This document shows positions 25,765 through 35,188 of a stretch of DNA of 64,000 nucleotides, in pieces (position 1 is the stretch's first letter; each line of letters begins with the position of its first letter). The translations under genes and the position numbers were made by a program. Under the pieces are notes generated by a model. It did not search any database. It was given only the letters and a program-made list of their open reading frames with translations, and was not told where the DNA came from. Origin of the DNA: Halovivax limisalsi (GTDB lineage Archaea; Halobacteriota; Halobacteria; Halobacteriales; Natrialbaceae); NCBI RefSeq assembly GCF_023093535.1, contig NZ_CP095757.1, positions 3,472,001-3,536,000 of the forward strand. Direction: 5' to 3'.

Positions 25765-26660
25765 ACGTAGTCGGTCTCGCTCTCGTAGACCGACGGGTCG
25801 TCCCGAAATTTCTCGGCGATCGTCTCGAGCGTGACGAATTCGGCGTCGTCGTGACCCTTCACGTACCGGATGAAGTCCTCGAGGAGCGGGATCATGTGCG
25901 GGAGGCCGTGGATGTCCGGGTGGATGGTGAAGGTGTAGACGCCGGCGCCGCGGCGCTCGGCGAGGAAGTCGAACTGGCTCTTGTAGTACTGTTCGTACAT
26001 CATCTCGGGGTCCTTGTACCCGGCGTGGTAGATCGGCTGCTTGATGAACAGCATCGGCGGGATGTCGTCGCGGTACCAGCTGATCGGGATCTCGACGACG
26101 TCGGTCTCCTCGCCGTACTCGTAGGGCGTCATCCAGGTCTCCGGGTCCTCCTCGTAGTCGATCTTCGCCCAGCTGTCGCCCTCGCGCATCCAGCCCGGTT
26201 CGAACATGCGCTCCATCAGACTGCTGTCGTAGTCGAAGCCGTGCGTCCGGACGAGTTCCGGCGTGTGCTCGCTGAACTCCCACCACGACGCCCGGTGGCC
26301 GGCGGGGGCGCTTCCGGTGACCTCCTCGATCAGTTCGATCGAGACCGCGAGGATCTCGTCTTCCTGCTCGCGCGAGAGGTCGGTCGGGTTCTCGTGAGAG
26401 TAGCCGTGAACGCCGAGTTCGTGTCCGTCGGCGGCGACCGCCTCGATCTCGTCGCGGAACGTCTCCAGCGTGTGACCGGGGACGTACCACGACGTGTCGA
26501 TTCCCTCCTCGGCGAACAGCGTCCGCAGCCGCGGGATGCCCTCGTTGCCGGCCGAAATACCCCGCGAGAGGTCGGCGGGCGAGTCCGCCCCGCCGTAGGA
26601 ACCGAGCCAGCCGGCGACGCAGTCCGCGTCGACTCCGATCGCGACGTCGATATCTCCCAT
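25761..26660 (-). CDS. Polysaccharide deacetylase-family (NodB fold, PuuE-like) hydrolase
   Basis: A 299-residue protein of the carbohydrate esterase 4 / NodB fold. Motif 1 is IGVDADCVAGW (catalytic Asp plus metal Asp), motif 2 is the metal site HGYSHE, motif 3 is GHRASWWEFS. The long C-terminal part (YRDDIPPMLFIKQPIYHAGYKDPEMMYEQYYKSQFDF) and the absence of a signal peptide fit the cytoplasmic subgroup related to PuuE allantoinase and Helicobacter PgdA rather than secreted chitin deacetylases. Thus it may hydrolyse an amide such as a cyclic ureide or imide, an inference from subfamily. Convergent with asparaginase. Confidence 0.82.
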   Translation of the reverse strand: MGDIDVAIGVDADCVAGWLGSYGGADSPADLSRGISAGNEGIPRLRTLFAEEGIDTSWYVPGHTLETFRDEIEAVAADGHELGVHGYSHENPTDLSREQEDEILAVSIELIEEVTGSAPAGHRASWWEFSEHTPELVRTHGFDYDSSLMERMFEPGWMREGDSWAKIDYEEDPETWMTPYEYGEETDVVEIPISWYRDDIPPMLFIKQPIYHAGYKDPEMMYEQYYKSQFDFLAERRGAGVYTFTIHPDIHGLPHMIPLLEDFIRYVKGHDDAEFVTLETIAEKFRDDPSVYESETDYV

Positions 26661-26780
26661 TGTCGGGCGATCCTCCCACGGCCGGCGACAAAACGGCCGT
26701 TGGGCGCGGTCGTGAGAGTCTCCGCACGCGACTGAAAGAGACGGACGATCCGCCGGTTCGGACCGAACCGGACCGGCGGT

Positions 26781-27926
26781 TCAGGACCCGCCGGTCGCCG
26801 CGTCGTCGTGCGTCACCGTCACGCCCTCGGTCGCGGACCGGGTCGGCGACGGATCGGTCTCGGTCTCGGAGACGACGTGGACGTCGCGCTGCGGGAAGGG
26901 GATCTCGATCCCCGCCTTCTGCAGGCGCTTGTACAACGCCCGGTTGAGCTGGTGGTGGGCCTTCTTGACGCGCGTCGGCGAACTCACCCAGCACAGCAAC
27001 TCGTACTCCAGCGCCGAGTCGCCGAACGCGCGAAAGCGCATCCTGGGCGTCGGCGAGTCGAGCACGAGCGACTCCTCGGCGGCGATGTCGAGCGCCAGCG
27101 CCTCGAACGCGTCGATGTCGGTGCCGTAGGCGACGCCGATCGGGGCTTTGAGTCGACACCGCCGCTGGGGCCCGGAGTGATTGATCACCCGCGAGGCGTT
27201 CAACACCGAGTTCGGGACGGTGACGAGGACTTCGTCGCGCATCATGAGCGTCGTCGACCGGACGCCGACCTTCACGACCGTCCCAGCGTCGCCCGAATCC
27301 AGCTCGACGTAGTCGCCGATCTTGTACGTGTCGTCGAAGTACAGCGCGATGCCCCCGAAGAAGTTGGCCACGGTATCGCGAGCTGCGAAGCCGACCGCGA
27401 TGCCGGCCACGCCGGCGGCCCCCAGGAGCGGCGAGATGCTGTACCCCCAGACCGACAGGATGACGACGACCGTCCCGCCCGCGACGACGAGCGTCCACAC
27501 GTTCGAGAACACGGGCGCGAAGTCGAATCGCGAGTCCTCCGCGTTGACCGCGTCGACGAGGCGGTTGACCGTCCGATTGAGCGCGACGGCCCACGCCACG
27601 ATGATGATCGACAGCGACGGCTTGCCGAAGAACGTCTCGAGCTGGGCCGGCTCGAAGAGGACGTTCGCCCGGACCGAGGGGACCTGCGTGAGCACGAACA
27701 CGCCGGCCAGCGCCGCCGTCAGCACGAGCGGCAGCCTGAGCTCGCCGACGACGATGTCGTCGTAGGTCGTCTTCGTGCGGTCGGTCACGCGGAGGAGTCC
27801 CCGAAGGAAGACGAACTCGAGAGCGACCGCGAGGGCCAGCGAGCCGGCGAGGAGGAGGACCGTCGTTTGCACCGGCGAGAGTTCCGCGAAGATCCCGCTC
27901 GCGCCGACCAGCGATTCAGCATTCAT
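26781..27926 (-). CDS. MscS-family mechanosensitive ion channel
   Basis: A 381-residue small-conductance mechanosensitive channel. Five or so N-terminal helices precede the pore helix GVAGIAVGFAARDTVANFFGGIALYFDD, which matches the TM3 pattern, followed by the beta-domain sequence KIGDYVELDSGDAGTVVKVGVRSTTL. The C-terminal mixed domain and disordered tail are cytoplasmic. These channels release solutes on hypo-osmotic shock. The start at 27926 is chosen because residues upstream are arginine-rich and not hydrophobic. It is divergent from mutL with a 135-bp gap. Confidence 0.92.
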   Translation of the reverse strand: MNAESLVGASGIFAELSPVQTTVLLLAGSLALAVALEFVFLRGLLRVTDRTKTTYDDIVVGELRLPLVLTAALAGVFVLTQVPSVRANVLFEPAQLETFFGKPSLSIIIVAWAVALNRTVNRLVDAVNAEDSRFDFAPVFSNVWTLVVAGGTVVVILSVWGYSISPLLGAAGVAGIAVGFAARDTVANFFGGIALYFDDTYKIGDYVELDSGDAGTVVKVGVRSTTLMMRDEVLVTVPNSVLNASRVINHSGPQRRCRLKAPIGVAYGTDIDAFEALALDIAAEESLVLDSPTPRMRFRAFGDSALEYELLCWVSSPTRVKKAHHQLNRALYKRLQKAGIEIPFPQRDVHVVSETETDPSPTRSATEGVTVTHDDAATGGS

Positions 27927-28061
27927 AGACCGTCTCTCGCGCCGGAACGAAGTAACCGTTTCGAGCGGGTACCACCGACCGACCGGTTCACTTTCGCTCC
28001 GGAGTGGACACACTCATAGGGACGGCCGACCACCTCGCGTGTAGACGCAGCGGTCACACCA

Positions 28062-30284
28062 ATGGACGGAGACACCGACATCCACCAGCTCGACGAGGAG
28101 ACGGTCGCGCGCATCGCGGCCGGCGAGGTCGTCGAGCGCCCCGCGAGCGCGGTGAAAGAGCTCGTCGAGAACAGCCTCGACGCCGACGCAACCAGGATCG
28201 ACGTCACCGTCGAGGCGGGCGGCACGGAGCTGATCCGCGTGGCCGACGACGGCCAGGGGATGACCGAGGCGGACCTGCGCGCGGCGGTTCGCCAGCACAC
28301 GACGAGCAAGATCGCCGACCTGGCGGACCTCGAGGGCGGCGTCACTACGCTCGGCTTTCGCGGCGAGGCCCTGCACACGATCGGTTCGGTCTCGCGCCTT
28401 CGCATCAAGAGTCGGCCGCGAGCGAGCGGTGATGACGACGCCGACACGGCCGGAGATGACCCCGCCGTCGGCACGGAACTCGTCTACGAGGGCGGCGAGG
28501 TGACGAGCGTCGAACCGGTCGGCTGCCCGGAGGGGACGTCGGTCGAGGTGACCGACCTCTTCTACAACACGCCCGCCCGGCGGAAGTTCCTCAAGACGAA
28601 AGCGACGGAGTTCGCCCACGTCAACCGCGTCGTGACCCGGTACGCGCTGGCCAATCCGGACGTGGCCATCTCGCTGTCCCACGACGGCCGCGAGGTGTTC
28701 GCCACGACCGGCCAGGGCGATCTGCAGGCCGCGGTACTCGCCGTCTACGGCCGCGAGGTCGCCTCGTCGATGATCGAGGTCGCGGCCGACGGCGAGGCGC
28801 TCCCGCCCGGACCCGTCGAATCGGTCACCGGACTCGTCTCGCACCCGGAGACGAACCGCTCGACACGCGAGTACCTGGCCACCTACGTCAACGGCCGCGC
28901 GGTCACCGCCGACGCCGTCCGCGAGGGGATCATGGGCGCATACGGCGCGCAACTCGGGTCGGATCGCTACCCGTTCGTCGTCTGCTTCCTCTCGGTTCCC
29001 GGCGACGCCGTCGACGTCAACGTCCACCCACGAAAGCGCGAGGTTCGCTTCGACGACGGGGACGCGGTCCGCCGGCAGGTCGACGCAGCCGTCGAATCCG
29101 CCCTGCTCGACCACGGGCTGCTCCGGTCGGGCGCGCCCCGCGGGCGGTCGGCTCCCGACGAGGCGCGCGTCGAACCGGGGACCGGCGACCGTCGAAACGG
29201 ACAGGAGCGGGCGCTGAGCGAGCGCCAGGAGACGGCGAACGAGCCGGCCGGCGACGTATCGACGACGGGTGACGACGGTCGCAACGCCGACCCGTCCGCC
29301 GACGCAGGCGGCGTCGAGGAGGTGGCTGCATCCGTCGAAGACGAGCCGCCGGGGCCCGACCACGTCGGACGCGAGGACTCGGCCGACGGCGACGCATCGG
29401 ATCGTGAGGGAGACGGCGCGACGGACCGGCGAGCAGCCGCGTCGAGTGGGCGGCCGGACTCGGAGCGGGATACTGGACAACCAACGGATTCGTCGACCGG
29501 TGCGCCCGATCGGACCGGGCGCGATGCGCGGGCGGCGCCCGCCGACGCGGCGGGCGCCAGCGGTGACGGTTCGACCAGGGAGCGTGGCCCAGCGCCGGAT
29601 CCGGACCGGAAGTTCGACGCCGGGACGGACCAGCGAACCCTCGACGGCGAGGCGGCCTCGATCGACGGGGACTTCGAGACGCTGCCGCCGATGCGGGTCC
29701 TCGGACAACTGCACGACACGTACATCGTCTGCGAGACGCCGGAGGGTCTGGCCCTGGTCGACCAGCACGCGGCGGACGAGCGGGTGAACTACGAGCGCCT
29801 CCGGCGCGCGGTCGCGGAGAACCCCGCCGCGCAGGCGCTGGCCGAGCCCGTCGAACTCGAACTCACGGCGGCGGAGTCGGCCGCCTTCGCCGACGCGGCC
29901 GAGGCGCTCACCCGGCTCGGGTTCCGGGCCGACCGCGTCGACGAGCGGACGGTCGCCGTGACGGCCGTCCCCGCCGTCTTCGACGAGACGGTCGAGCCGG
30001 CGCAACTGCGCGACGTGCTCGCCTCGATCGTGGGCGGCGACGACGCCAGCGGCGCCGAGACCGTCGACGAGCTGGCCGACGCGTTCCTCGGCGACCTCGC
30101 GTGCTACCCGTCGATCACCGCCAACTCCTCGCTGCACGAGGGGTCGGTCGTCGACCTGCTGTCCGCGCTCGACGACTGCCGGAATCCGTACGCCTGCCCG
30201 CACGGTCGCCCCGTGGTCGTCCAGCTGGACGAGTCCGAGCTCGAGGATCGGTTCGAACGCGACTATCCGGGCCACGGCGGCTAG
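28062..30284 (+). CDS. mutL: DNA mismatch repair protein MutL
   Basis: A 740-residue GHKL ATPase and endonuclease partner of MutS. The ATPase motifs are ELVENSLDADAT, VADDGQGM and GFRGEAL (about residue 98). A very acidic low-complexity linker spans about 355-540. The C-terminal domain has the metal-endonuclease motif DQHAADERVNYE at residue 567, matching DQHAx2Ex4E, plus the CPHGRP motif at 712; this means the protein should nick DNA itself, as expected for an organism lacking MutH. mutS lies 5.4 kb upstream on the same strand with five unrelated genes in between. Confidence 0.97.
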   Translation: MDGDTDIHQLDEETVARIAAGEVVERPASAVKELVENSLDADATRIDVTVEAGGTELIRVADDGQGMTEADLRAAVRQHTTSKIADLADLEGGVTTLGFRGEALHTIGSVSRLRIKSRPRASGDDDADTAGDDPAVGTELVYEGGEVTSVEPVGCPEGTSVEVTDLFYNTPARRKFLKTKATEFAHVNRVVTRYALANPDVAISLSHDGREVFATTGQGDLQAAVLAVYGREVASSMIEVAADGEALPPGPVESVTGLVSHPETNRSTREYLATYVNGRAVTADAVREGIMGAYGAQLGSDRYPFVVCFLSVPGDAVDVNVHPRKREVRFDDGDAVRRQVDAAVESALLDHGLLRSGAPRGRSAPDEARVEPGTGDRRNGQERALSERQETANEPAGDVSTTGDDGRNADPSADAGGVEEVAASVEDEPPGPDHVGREDSADGDASDREGDGATDRRAAASSGRPDSERDTGQPTDSSTGAPDRTGRDARAAPADAAGASGDGSTRERGPAPDPDRKFDAGTDQRTLDGEAASIDGDFETLPPMRVLGQLHDTYIVCETPEGLALVDQHAADERVNYERLRRAVAENPAAQALAEPVELELTAAESAAFADAAEALTRLGFRADRVDERTVAVTAVPAVFDETVEPAQLRDVLASIVGGDDASGAETVDELADAFLGDLACYPSITANSSLHEGSVVDLLSALDDCRNPYACPHGRPVVVQLDESELEDRFERDYPGHGG

Positions 30285-30449
30285 GGTCGACCGGCGTCCC
30301 CAGTCCTGTCCGCCGGATCCTGTGGTGTCCTCAGCGCAGTCGTCTCGTCCAGGACCGCACCTGCTGTCGGCCGGCGTCGTCTCAACTGCTTCACGTAACG
30401 ACACCGAACCCAACCTATAGGAACCCGCTCGTTGGCGGTCACTGACGAG

Positions 30450-31910
30450 ATGGCCGAGTCAGACACGAAGACCGCTCGCGCCGAGTGGGGGACCCGCTTC
30501 GGGTTCCTGATGGCGATGATGGGCGCGATGGTCGGCGCGGGCAACATCTGGCGCTTCCCGTACGTGATGGGTAACAACGGCGGCGGCGCGTTCGTCGTCG
30601 CCTACCTCTCGATCCTGTTCGTCCTCGCCGTCCCGGGACTGATGGCCGAGGTCGCCCTGGGCCGGTACGCGCAGAAGGGCGTCGTCGGCGCCTTTCGCGA
30701 CGTCGTCGGGTCGGGCGGCCTCGTCGGCCTCGGCGTGATCGTCCTGCTCGTGAACATCGCGCTGATGTCGTACTACTCGCCGGTGATCGCGTGGACGCTG
30801 TACTACGCGGCCCACTCGCTGGCCTTCACGTTCACGGGCGCCGGCTTCGAGGCCGAACCGTTCATGAACGCGCTGTTCGACAACGCCGCCCTCATGATCG
30901 GACTGCACACCGTCGTGATGGGGTCGATCGCGGCGATCCTCGTCCTCGGCATTCGCCGCGGCGTCGAGCGCGTCGTCATCTACGCCGTGCCGGGGCTCGT
31001 CCTCACGCTGGCGATCATGGCGATCCGGGGGCTCACCCTTCCCGGCGCGGCCGAGGGGGTCGCCTTCGCCTTCGACGTCGACTGGACGTTCCTCACGCGC
31101 AGCAGCACCTGGATCACCGCGCTCGGCCAGGCGCTGTTCTCGACGGGACTGGGGTGGGGCATCGCGCTGACGGTCGGGAGCTACCTCCGCGAGTACGACG
31201 ACGTCCCGCTGGGCGGCGGGGTGTTCACCGGAATCGCGGAGTCGAGCGTCGGCATCCTCGCCGCGCTGGCGATCTTCCCGATCGTCTTCGCCGTCGGCGG
31301 CGAGCCGGACGCCGGCGCCGGACTCGCATTCGTCTCGCTGGTGCAGGTGTTCCCGGAGATCCCCCTCGGCGGGTTCGTCGCCATCCTCTTCTTCGTCGGC
31401 TTCTTCCTGGCCTCGTTCACCTCCGGGCTGTTGATCACCGAGGTGAGCGTGACGACGGTCGCCGAGGAGCTGCGGTTCAGCCGGACCCAGACGGTCCTCG
31501 GGGTCTGCGGCGTCATCTGGCTGCTCGGACTCCCGAGCGCGGCCTCCGCGGACACGCTCGACTACCTGGACTTCGTCTTCGGCAACTGGGGGCTGCCGCT
31601 GGCGACGCTCTCGATCATCCTCACCATCGGCTGGATCCTCGGGCCGGAACGGCTCCGCGTCCTCGCTGTCAACCGCAACTCCGGGATCTACATCGGTCGC
31701 TGGTGGAACCCGGTCGTCAAGTACGTCATCCCCGCGGTGATGATCTTCATCGTCGCCTACTTCGCCTGGGAGGAGCGCGGCTCGCCCGAGATGATCGGCG
31801 GCATGATCGTCCTCGTCACGTTCCCGGTTCTCAGTTACCTCCTCATGTGGTACGTCGAGGGGCGAAACGGCTCGAAACCGGAGCCCGGCGTCACCGGAGG
31901 TGCGGAGTGA
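30450..31910 (+). CDS. SNF (neurotransmitter:sodium symporter)-family transporter
   Basis: A 486-residue Na+-coupled symporter of the LeuT fold with twelve helices. The unwound helix 1 is intact (MGAMVGAGNIWRFPYVMGNNGGGAF), carrying the sodium and substrate sites, and helix 6 carries GQALFSTGLGWGIA, helix 8 FFLASFTSGLLIT. The substrate is likely an amino acid or osmolyte, taken up across the cytoplasmic membrane. The next gene starts within its stop codon (TGATG) and encodes a one-helix protein, recalling the small MetS subunit that accompanies MetP in corynebacteria. Start chosen at 30450 by the natural N-terminus. Confidence 0.93.
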   Translation: MAESDTKTARAEWGTRFGFLMAMMGAMVGAGNIWRFPYVMGNNGGGAFVVAYLSILFVLAVPGLMAEVALGRYAQKGVVGAFRDVVGSGGLVGLGVIVLLVNIALMSYYSPVIAWTLYYAAHSLAFTFTGAGFEAEPFMNALFDNAALMIGLHTVVMGSIAAILVLGIRRGVERVVIYAVPGLVLTLAIMAIRGLTLPGAAEGVAFAFDVDWTFLTRSSTWITALGQALFSTGLGWGIALTVGSYLREYDDVPLGGGVFTGIAESSVGILAALAIFPIVFAVGGEPDAGAGLAFVSLVQVFPEIPLGGFVAILFFVGFFLASFTSGLLITEVSVTTVAEELRFSRTQTVLGVCGVIWLLGLPSAASADTLDYLDFVFGNWGLPLATLSIILTIGWILGPERLRVLAVNRNSGIYIGRWWNPVVKYVIPAVMIFIVAYFAWEERGSPEMIGGMIVLVTFPVLSYLLMWYVEGRNGSKPEPGVTGGAE

Positions 31911-32227
31911 TGGCGCTCACGCCGGCCGTCCTCGGTACCCTCGCTTTCACGCTCACCGCCTTCTGGGGCGTCGCCGCGTGGGCGCTCGTCCGGACGCTCC
32001 GCCAGGAGGAACGGAAAGTCGACCTCCTGTCCGAGCAGGACCGCATCGACACCTACTCCCCGCGGGCGCTGGCCGACCTGCGGCGGTGGATCGAGGCGAA
32101 TCCGAACGATCCGCTCGCCGACGACGCCCGCCGCGCATACAACGAGTGCGTGGAGACGCTGCGCTCGGTCGACCGGTACTACTACGACTGGAGCGAGGGA
32201 GAAATCGACGACCTCGAACGGATGTGA
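31910..32227 (+). CDS. Small membrane partner of the SNF transporter
   Basis: A 105-residue protein starting on the last base of the transporter stop codon (TGATG), hence translationally coupled. It has one N-terminal transmembrane helix (LGTLAFTLTAFWGVAAWALV), then a charged cytoplasmic region of about 75 residues (ALADLRRWIEANPNDPLADDARRAYNECVETL), including three consecutive tyrosines. The layout resembles MetS-like auxiliary subunits of SNF/NSS transporters, but sequence similarity cannot be tested here. I infer a stability or regulatory subunit from overlap and topology. Confidence 0.75.
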   Translation: MALTPAVLGTLAFTLTAFWGVAAWALVRTLRQEERKVDLLSEQDRIDTYSPRALADLRRWIEANPNDPLADDARRAYNECVETLRSVDRYYYDWSEGEIDDLERM

Positions 32228-32290
32228 GCGGCGAGCGCCGCTATTGCGAGCATCGGGCGACGTTCGGACGGCGCCCACGAGCGATCGCTC

Positions 32291-33592
32291 TCAGAGGTAA
32301 TCGTCCGGGCGGCCGTTGCCGGCCGGGTCGTCCGCGAACCGATCGAGCGAGAAGTACTCGACGTCGATCCGGGTCTCGCCGAGGGTCGGCGACTCGCCCC
32401 GCACGAGCGCCGCCGCGAGCTTCCCCACGGCGGGGCCGTGTTTGAATCCGTGTCCGGAGAAGCCACAGCACCAGTAACAGCCCTCGGGGCCCGCCTCGTC
32501 GATGACGAAATCGTGGTCCGGCGTCGTCGAGTAGACCCCGCAGTAAGATCCTTTGATGCCCGCATCGGCCAGGCCCGGAACGTGCTCGGTCATCGCGTCG
32601 ACGAGTTCGAGAACCGTCTCCTCGTCGGGCGTATTCTCGTAGTCGTCGGGGTCCGCCTCCTCGGCGTGGCGGTGCGTGGCGACGAGGATCCCGCCGCCGA
32701 CGTCCGGTCGGACGTACCACTCGCCGCCGGGGAGGCTCATCGTCGGTGTCAATTCCGGATAGTCCGCGGCGTACTCGGCGGGCGGGTCGAGCAAGATGAT
32801 CTGTTCTCTGACGGGCGTGATCGGGATGTCGACGCCGACGGTCGCGGCGAGTTCGGGCGTCCACGGTCCCGCCGCGACGACGACCTGATCGCACGCAATC
32901 CGCCCGGCATCAGTCTCGACGGCGGCGACGCGGCCGGGATCCCTTCCCGCGGTGGGATCGGCGTCGGTCGTCTCGATCGACTCGACGGAAACGCCGGTGT
33001 GGATCCCCGCGCCCAGATCGGTCGCGCCGCGGGCGAAGCCCAGCGCGGCGTCGGAGCCGTCCGAGTAGCCCGCCGCGTCATCGCTGACGGCGAAGTCGAA
33101 CGCGTCCGCGCCCTCGTACATGGGGTATCGCTCCCGGAGGGCGTCGCCTTCGTGTCTCGAAACGGGGATGTCGCGGGCGTCGAGGACGTCGTAGCCCGCC
33201 GTCGCGTACTCGCCGCCGGGCGTTCCCGCGTCTGCGAAGCGGACGAGCGGGGCGTCCTCGTGGAGGATCGAGGCGCCCGTCTCGTCGTCGAACGAGCGGT
33301 AGAACTCGTGGCTCCACCAGGCCATGTCCGTGTAGATCGCCTGGTCGCCGTAGTGGTGACGCAGGATGGCCGAGGAGTCGCCGGTCGAGCCCGCCGCGAG
33401 GCGATCGCGTTCGAGCAGCGTGACGTCGCGATCGGTCTCGCGGGCGAGGAAGAACGCGGTCGCCGTTCCCATGACCCCGCCGCCGACGACGACCACGTCG
33501 GTCTCGGCCGGCGGCGCGTCAGATCCGGCATCCGTCCGCGTGTTCGACGCGGTGCCCTCCGGCGCCTCGTCGTCGACCGGATCGTCGCTCAT
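32291..33592 (-). CDS. FAD-dependent oxidoreductase (DAO / sarcosine oxidase-like)
   Basis: A 433-residue flavoprotein of the D-amino-acid-oxidase superfamily. After a 30-residue acidic leader, the dinucleotide motif VVVVGGGVMGTATAFFLA and the ribose-binding LLERD appear. The C-terminal FAD segment CGFSGHGFKHGPAVG matches the sarcosine-oxidase type; a cysteine pair (WCCGFSG) precedes it. Such enzymes oxidise secondary or primary amines, for example sarcosine, glycine betaine products or proline. No electron-transfer partner is adjacent. It is convergent with the SNF operon and divergent from rtcA. Confidence 0.88.
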   Translation of the reverse strand: MSDDPVDDEAPEGTASNTRTDAGSDAPPAETDVVVVGGGVMGTATAFFLARETDRDVTLLERDRLAAGSTGDSSAILRHHYGDQAIYTDMAWWSHEFYRSFDDETGASILHEDAPLVRFADAGTPGGEYATAGYDVLDARDIPVSRHEGDALRERYPMYEGADAFDFAVSDDAAGYSDGSDAALGFARGATDLGAGIHTGVSVESIETTDADPTAGRDPGRVAAVETDAGRIACDQVVVAAGPWTPELAATVGVDIPITPVREQIILLDPPAEYAADYPELTPTMSLPGGEWYVRPDVGGGILVATHRHAEEADPDDYENTPDEETVLELVDAMTEHVPGLADAGIKGSYCGVYSTTPDHDFVIDEAGPEGCYWCCGFSGHGFKHGPAVGKLAAALVRGESPTLGETRIDVEYFSLDRFADDPAGNGRPDDYL

Positions 33593-33824
33593 CGATCACC
33601 ACCCGTCGGTCTGGGGCGATAGGAATGCGACGTGGTGAGGCCGTTTGCTGTCGCCACGGCGGCTGTCGACGCGATGGAGGTCCACGCAGTGGGGGTCGGT
33701 CGATCCATATCTGTCAGGTGCGACCGCGATCACGATTAGTCTTCGGCGGATTCACACCGGCGGCGGTTGCATCCAACCCGGGTCGAATCCACACACCAAA
33801 GCCGTCGGCCCGCCAACGTCCGGT

Positions 33825-34931
33825 ATGCTCGAACTCGACGGCGCCGACGCGGGCGGGCAGTTCCTCCGCTCGGCGCTGACGCTGGCCGCACTCGACGGCC
33901 GGGCGGTTCGGATCGAGAACGTCCGCGGCGATCGCTCGATGCCGGGCGTGCGCCCCCAGCACCTGGCCGTCGTCGAGACGATGGCGTCGATCTGCGACGC
34001 GACGGTCTCGGGTGCCGAGACGGGCAGCGAGACGGTGCAGTTCGATCCAGATCCGTCCGAGGAAGACGACGCGCCGTCGGCCACCATCCCCGGCGGCCAC
34101 TACGCGGTCGACATCGGGACGGCCGGGAGCACGACGTTACTCTTCGACGCGATCTCGCCGCTGGCGACGCGCCTCGAGGAGCCGCTCACCGTGACGGCAA
34201 CCGGCGGGACGGACGTCAAGTGGTCGCCGCCGCTGGACTACCTGCGCCGCGTCAAACTGCCGCTGCTGCGACGCGCCGGGCTGCAGGCCGTCGTCGAGGT
34301 CGATCGGCGCGGGTTCTACCCCGCCGGCGGCGGTCGGGCCACCCTCCGCCTCGCGCCGTCGACGATGACGCCGCTCGACCTCGTGGATCGCGGACCGCTC
34401 CAGGCCGTACGGCTGTACTCCACGGAATCCGCCTCGCTCGCCGATCGCGACGTGGCCGACAGACAGATCGAGGGCTTTCTCGACCGGCTCGGCCCGGTCG
34501 AACTGGGCGGGGACGACGCACGCCCCGGCTCGGACGACCAGCGGGGCGCACTCGCCGAACGCGTCGTGACGACGGCGGCGAGCGACTCGCCCGGCTCGGC
34601 CGTCGTCGCGCGCCTCGACTACGAGAACGCGATCTGCGGCGCCAGCGCGCTCGGGGAGCGCGGGACGCCCGCCGAGCGGGTCGGCGCGAACGCCGCCGAG
34701 GCGGCGGAGCGAAGCCTCGATCACGCGTCCCCCGTCGACGCGCACCTCGGGGACCAGCTGGTGGTCTGGCTGGCCGTCGCCGGCGGACGCGTCAGCATCC
34801 CGTCACGGACGGACCACGTCGAGACCAGCCTGTCGCTGGTATCGGACGTCGGCTACGAAGTGACGGCGAAACCGGCTCCGGCGACCGACGCGGCCGGGAC
34901 GGTCCTCGAATCGTCTCTGCCGGATGCCTGA
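33825..34931 (+). CDS. rtcA: RNA 3'-terminal phosphate cyclase RtcA
   Basis: A 368-residue enzyme that uses ATP to convert RNA 3'-phosphates into 2',3'-cyclic phosphates. The start at 33825 gives the canonical beginning MLELDGADAGGQFLRSALTLAAL, and the family signatures RPQHLAVVE, GTAGSTTLLFDAI, GGTDVKWSPPLDYL and RRGFYPAGGGRATL are present; the nucleotidyl-accepting His should be the His in AHLGDQLVVWLAVAGG. Length is normal. It is monocistronic. No rtcB is in this window. Likely roles are RNA repair or end processing. Confidence 0.95.
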   Translation: MLELDGADAGGQFLRSALTLAALDGRAVRIENVRGDRSMPGVRPQHLAVVETMASICDATVSGAETGSETVQFDPDPSEEDDAPSATIPGGHYAVDIGTAGSTTLLFDAISPLATRLEEPLTVTATGGTDVKWSPPLDYLRRVKLPLLRRAGLQAVVEVDRRGFYPAGGGRATLRLAPSTMTPLDLVDRGPLQAVRLYSTESASLADRDVADRQIEGFLDRLGPVELGGDDARPGSDDQRGALAERVVTTAASDSPGSAVVARLDYENAICGASALGERGTPAERVGANAAEAAERSLDHASPVDAHLGDQLVVWLAVAGGRVSIPSRTDHVETSLSLVSDVGYEVTAKPAPATDAAGTVLESSLPDA

Positions 34932-35188
34932 GCAGGCTCGAATGGCCCGCCGGTGCGCCTGACCGGGCTCGGGTCGTCACCCGGACGGACTGGCGGTTCG
35001 CCGGGTCGATTGTGACCGAGATCGACACATCAACGATCCTGAAAGGACGCGTTGAAACGGTGCAGGGAGTGCTATCTACTCGTCGGCCGCTGTCAGGTAC
35101 CGCCACCACTTATGGGACGTCCGGTCCCTACCCAGCCTATGATCCGCCAGTGCGCGCCAGTGACCGACCGACCGCAACGGAGGGTGCG

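Noticed and set aside
24640-27594. Very long minus-strand frame (984 codons) across asparaginase, deacetylase and MscS genes
   Set aside because: It runs antisense or out of phase to three genes with clear family motifs; its translation is arginine-rich and without motifs, a known artefact of GC-rich codon bias.
22662-30284. mutS-mutL interval as a genomic island
   Set aside because: The five genes between them have normal haloarchaeal composition, and no repeats, integrase or tRNA mark borders; separation of mutS and mutL by itself is not evidence of insertion.
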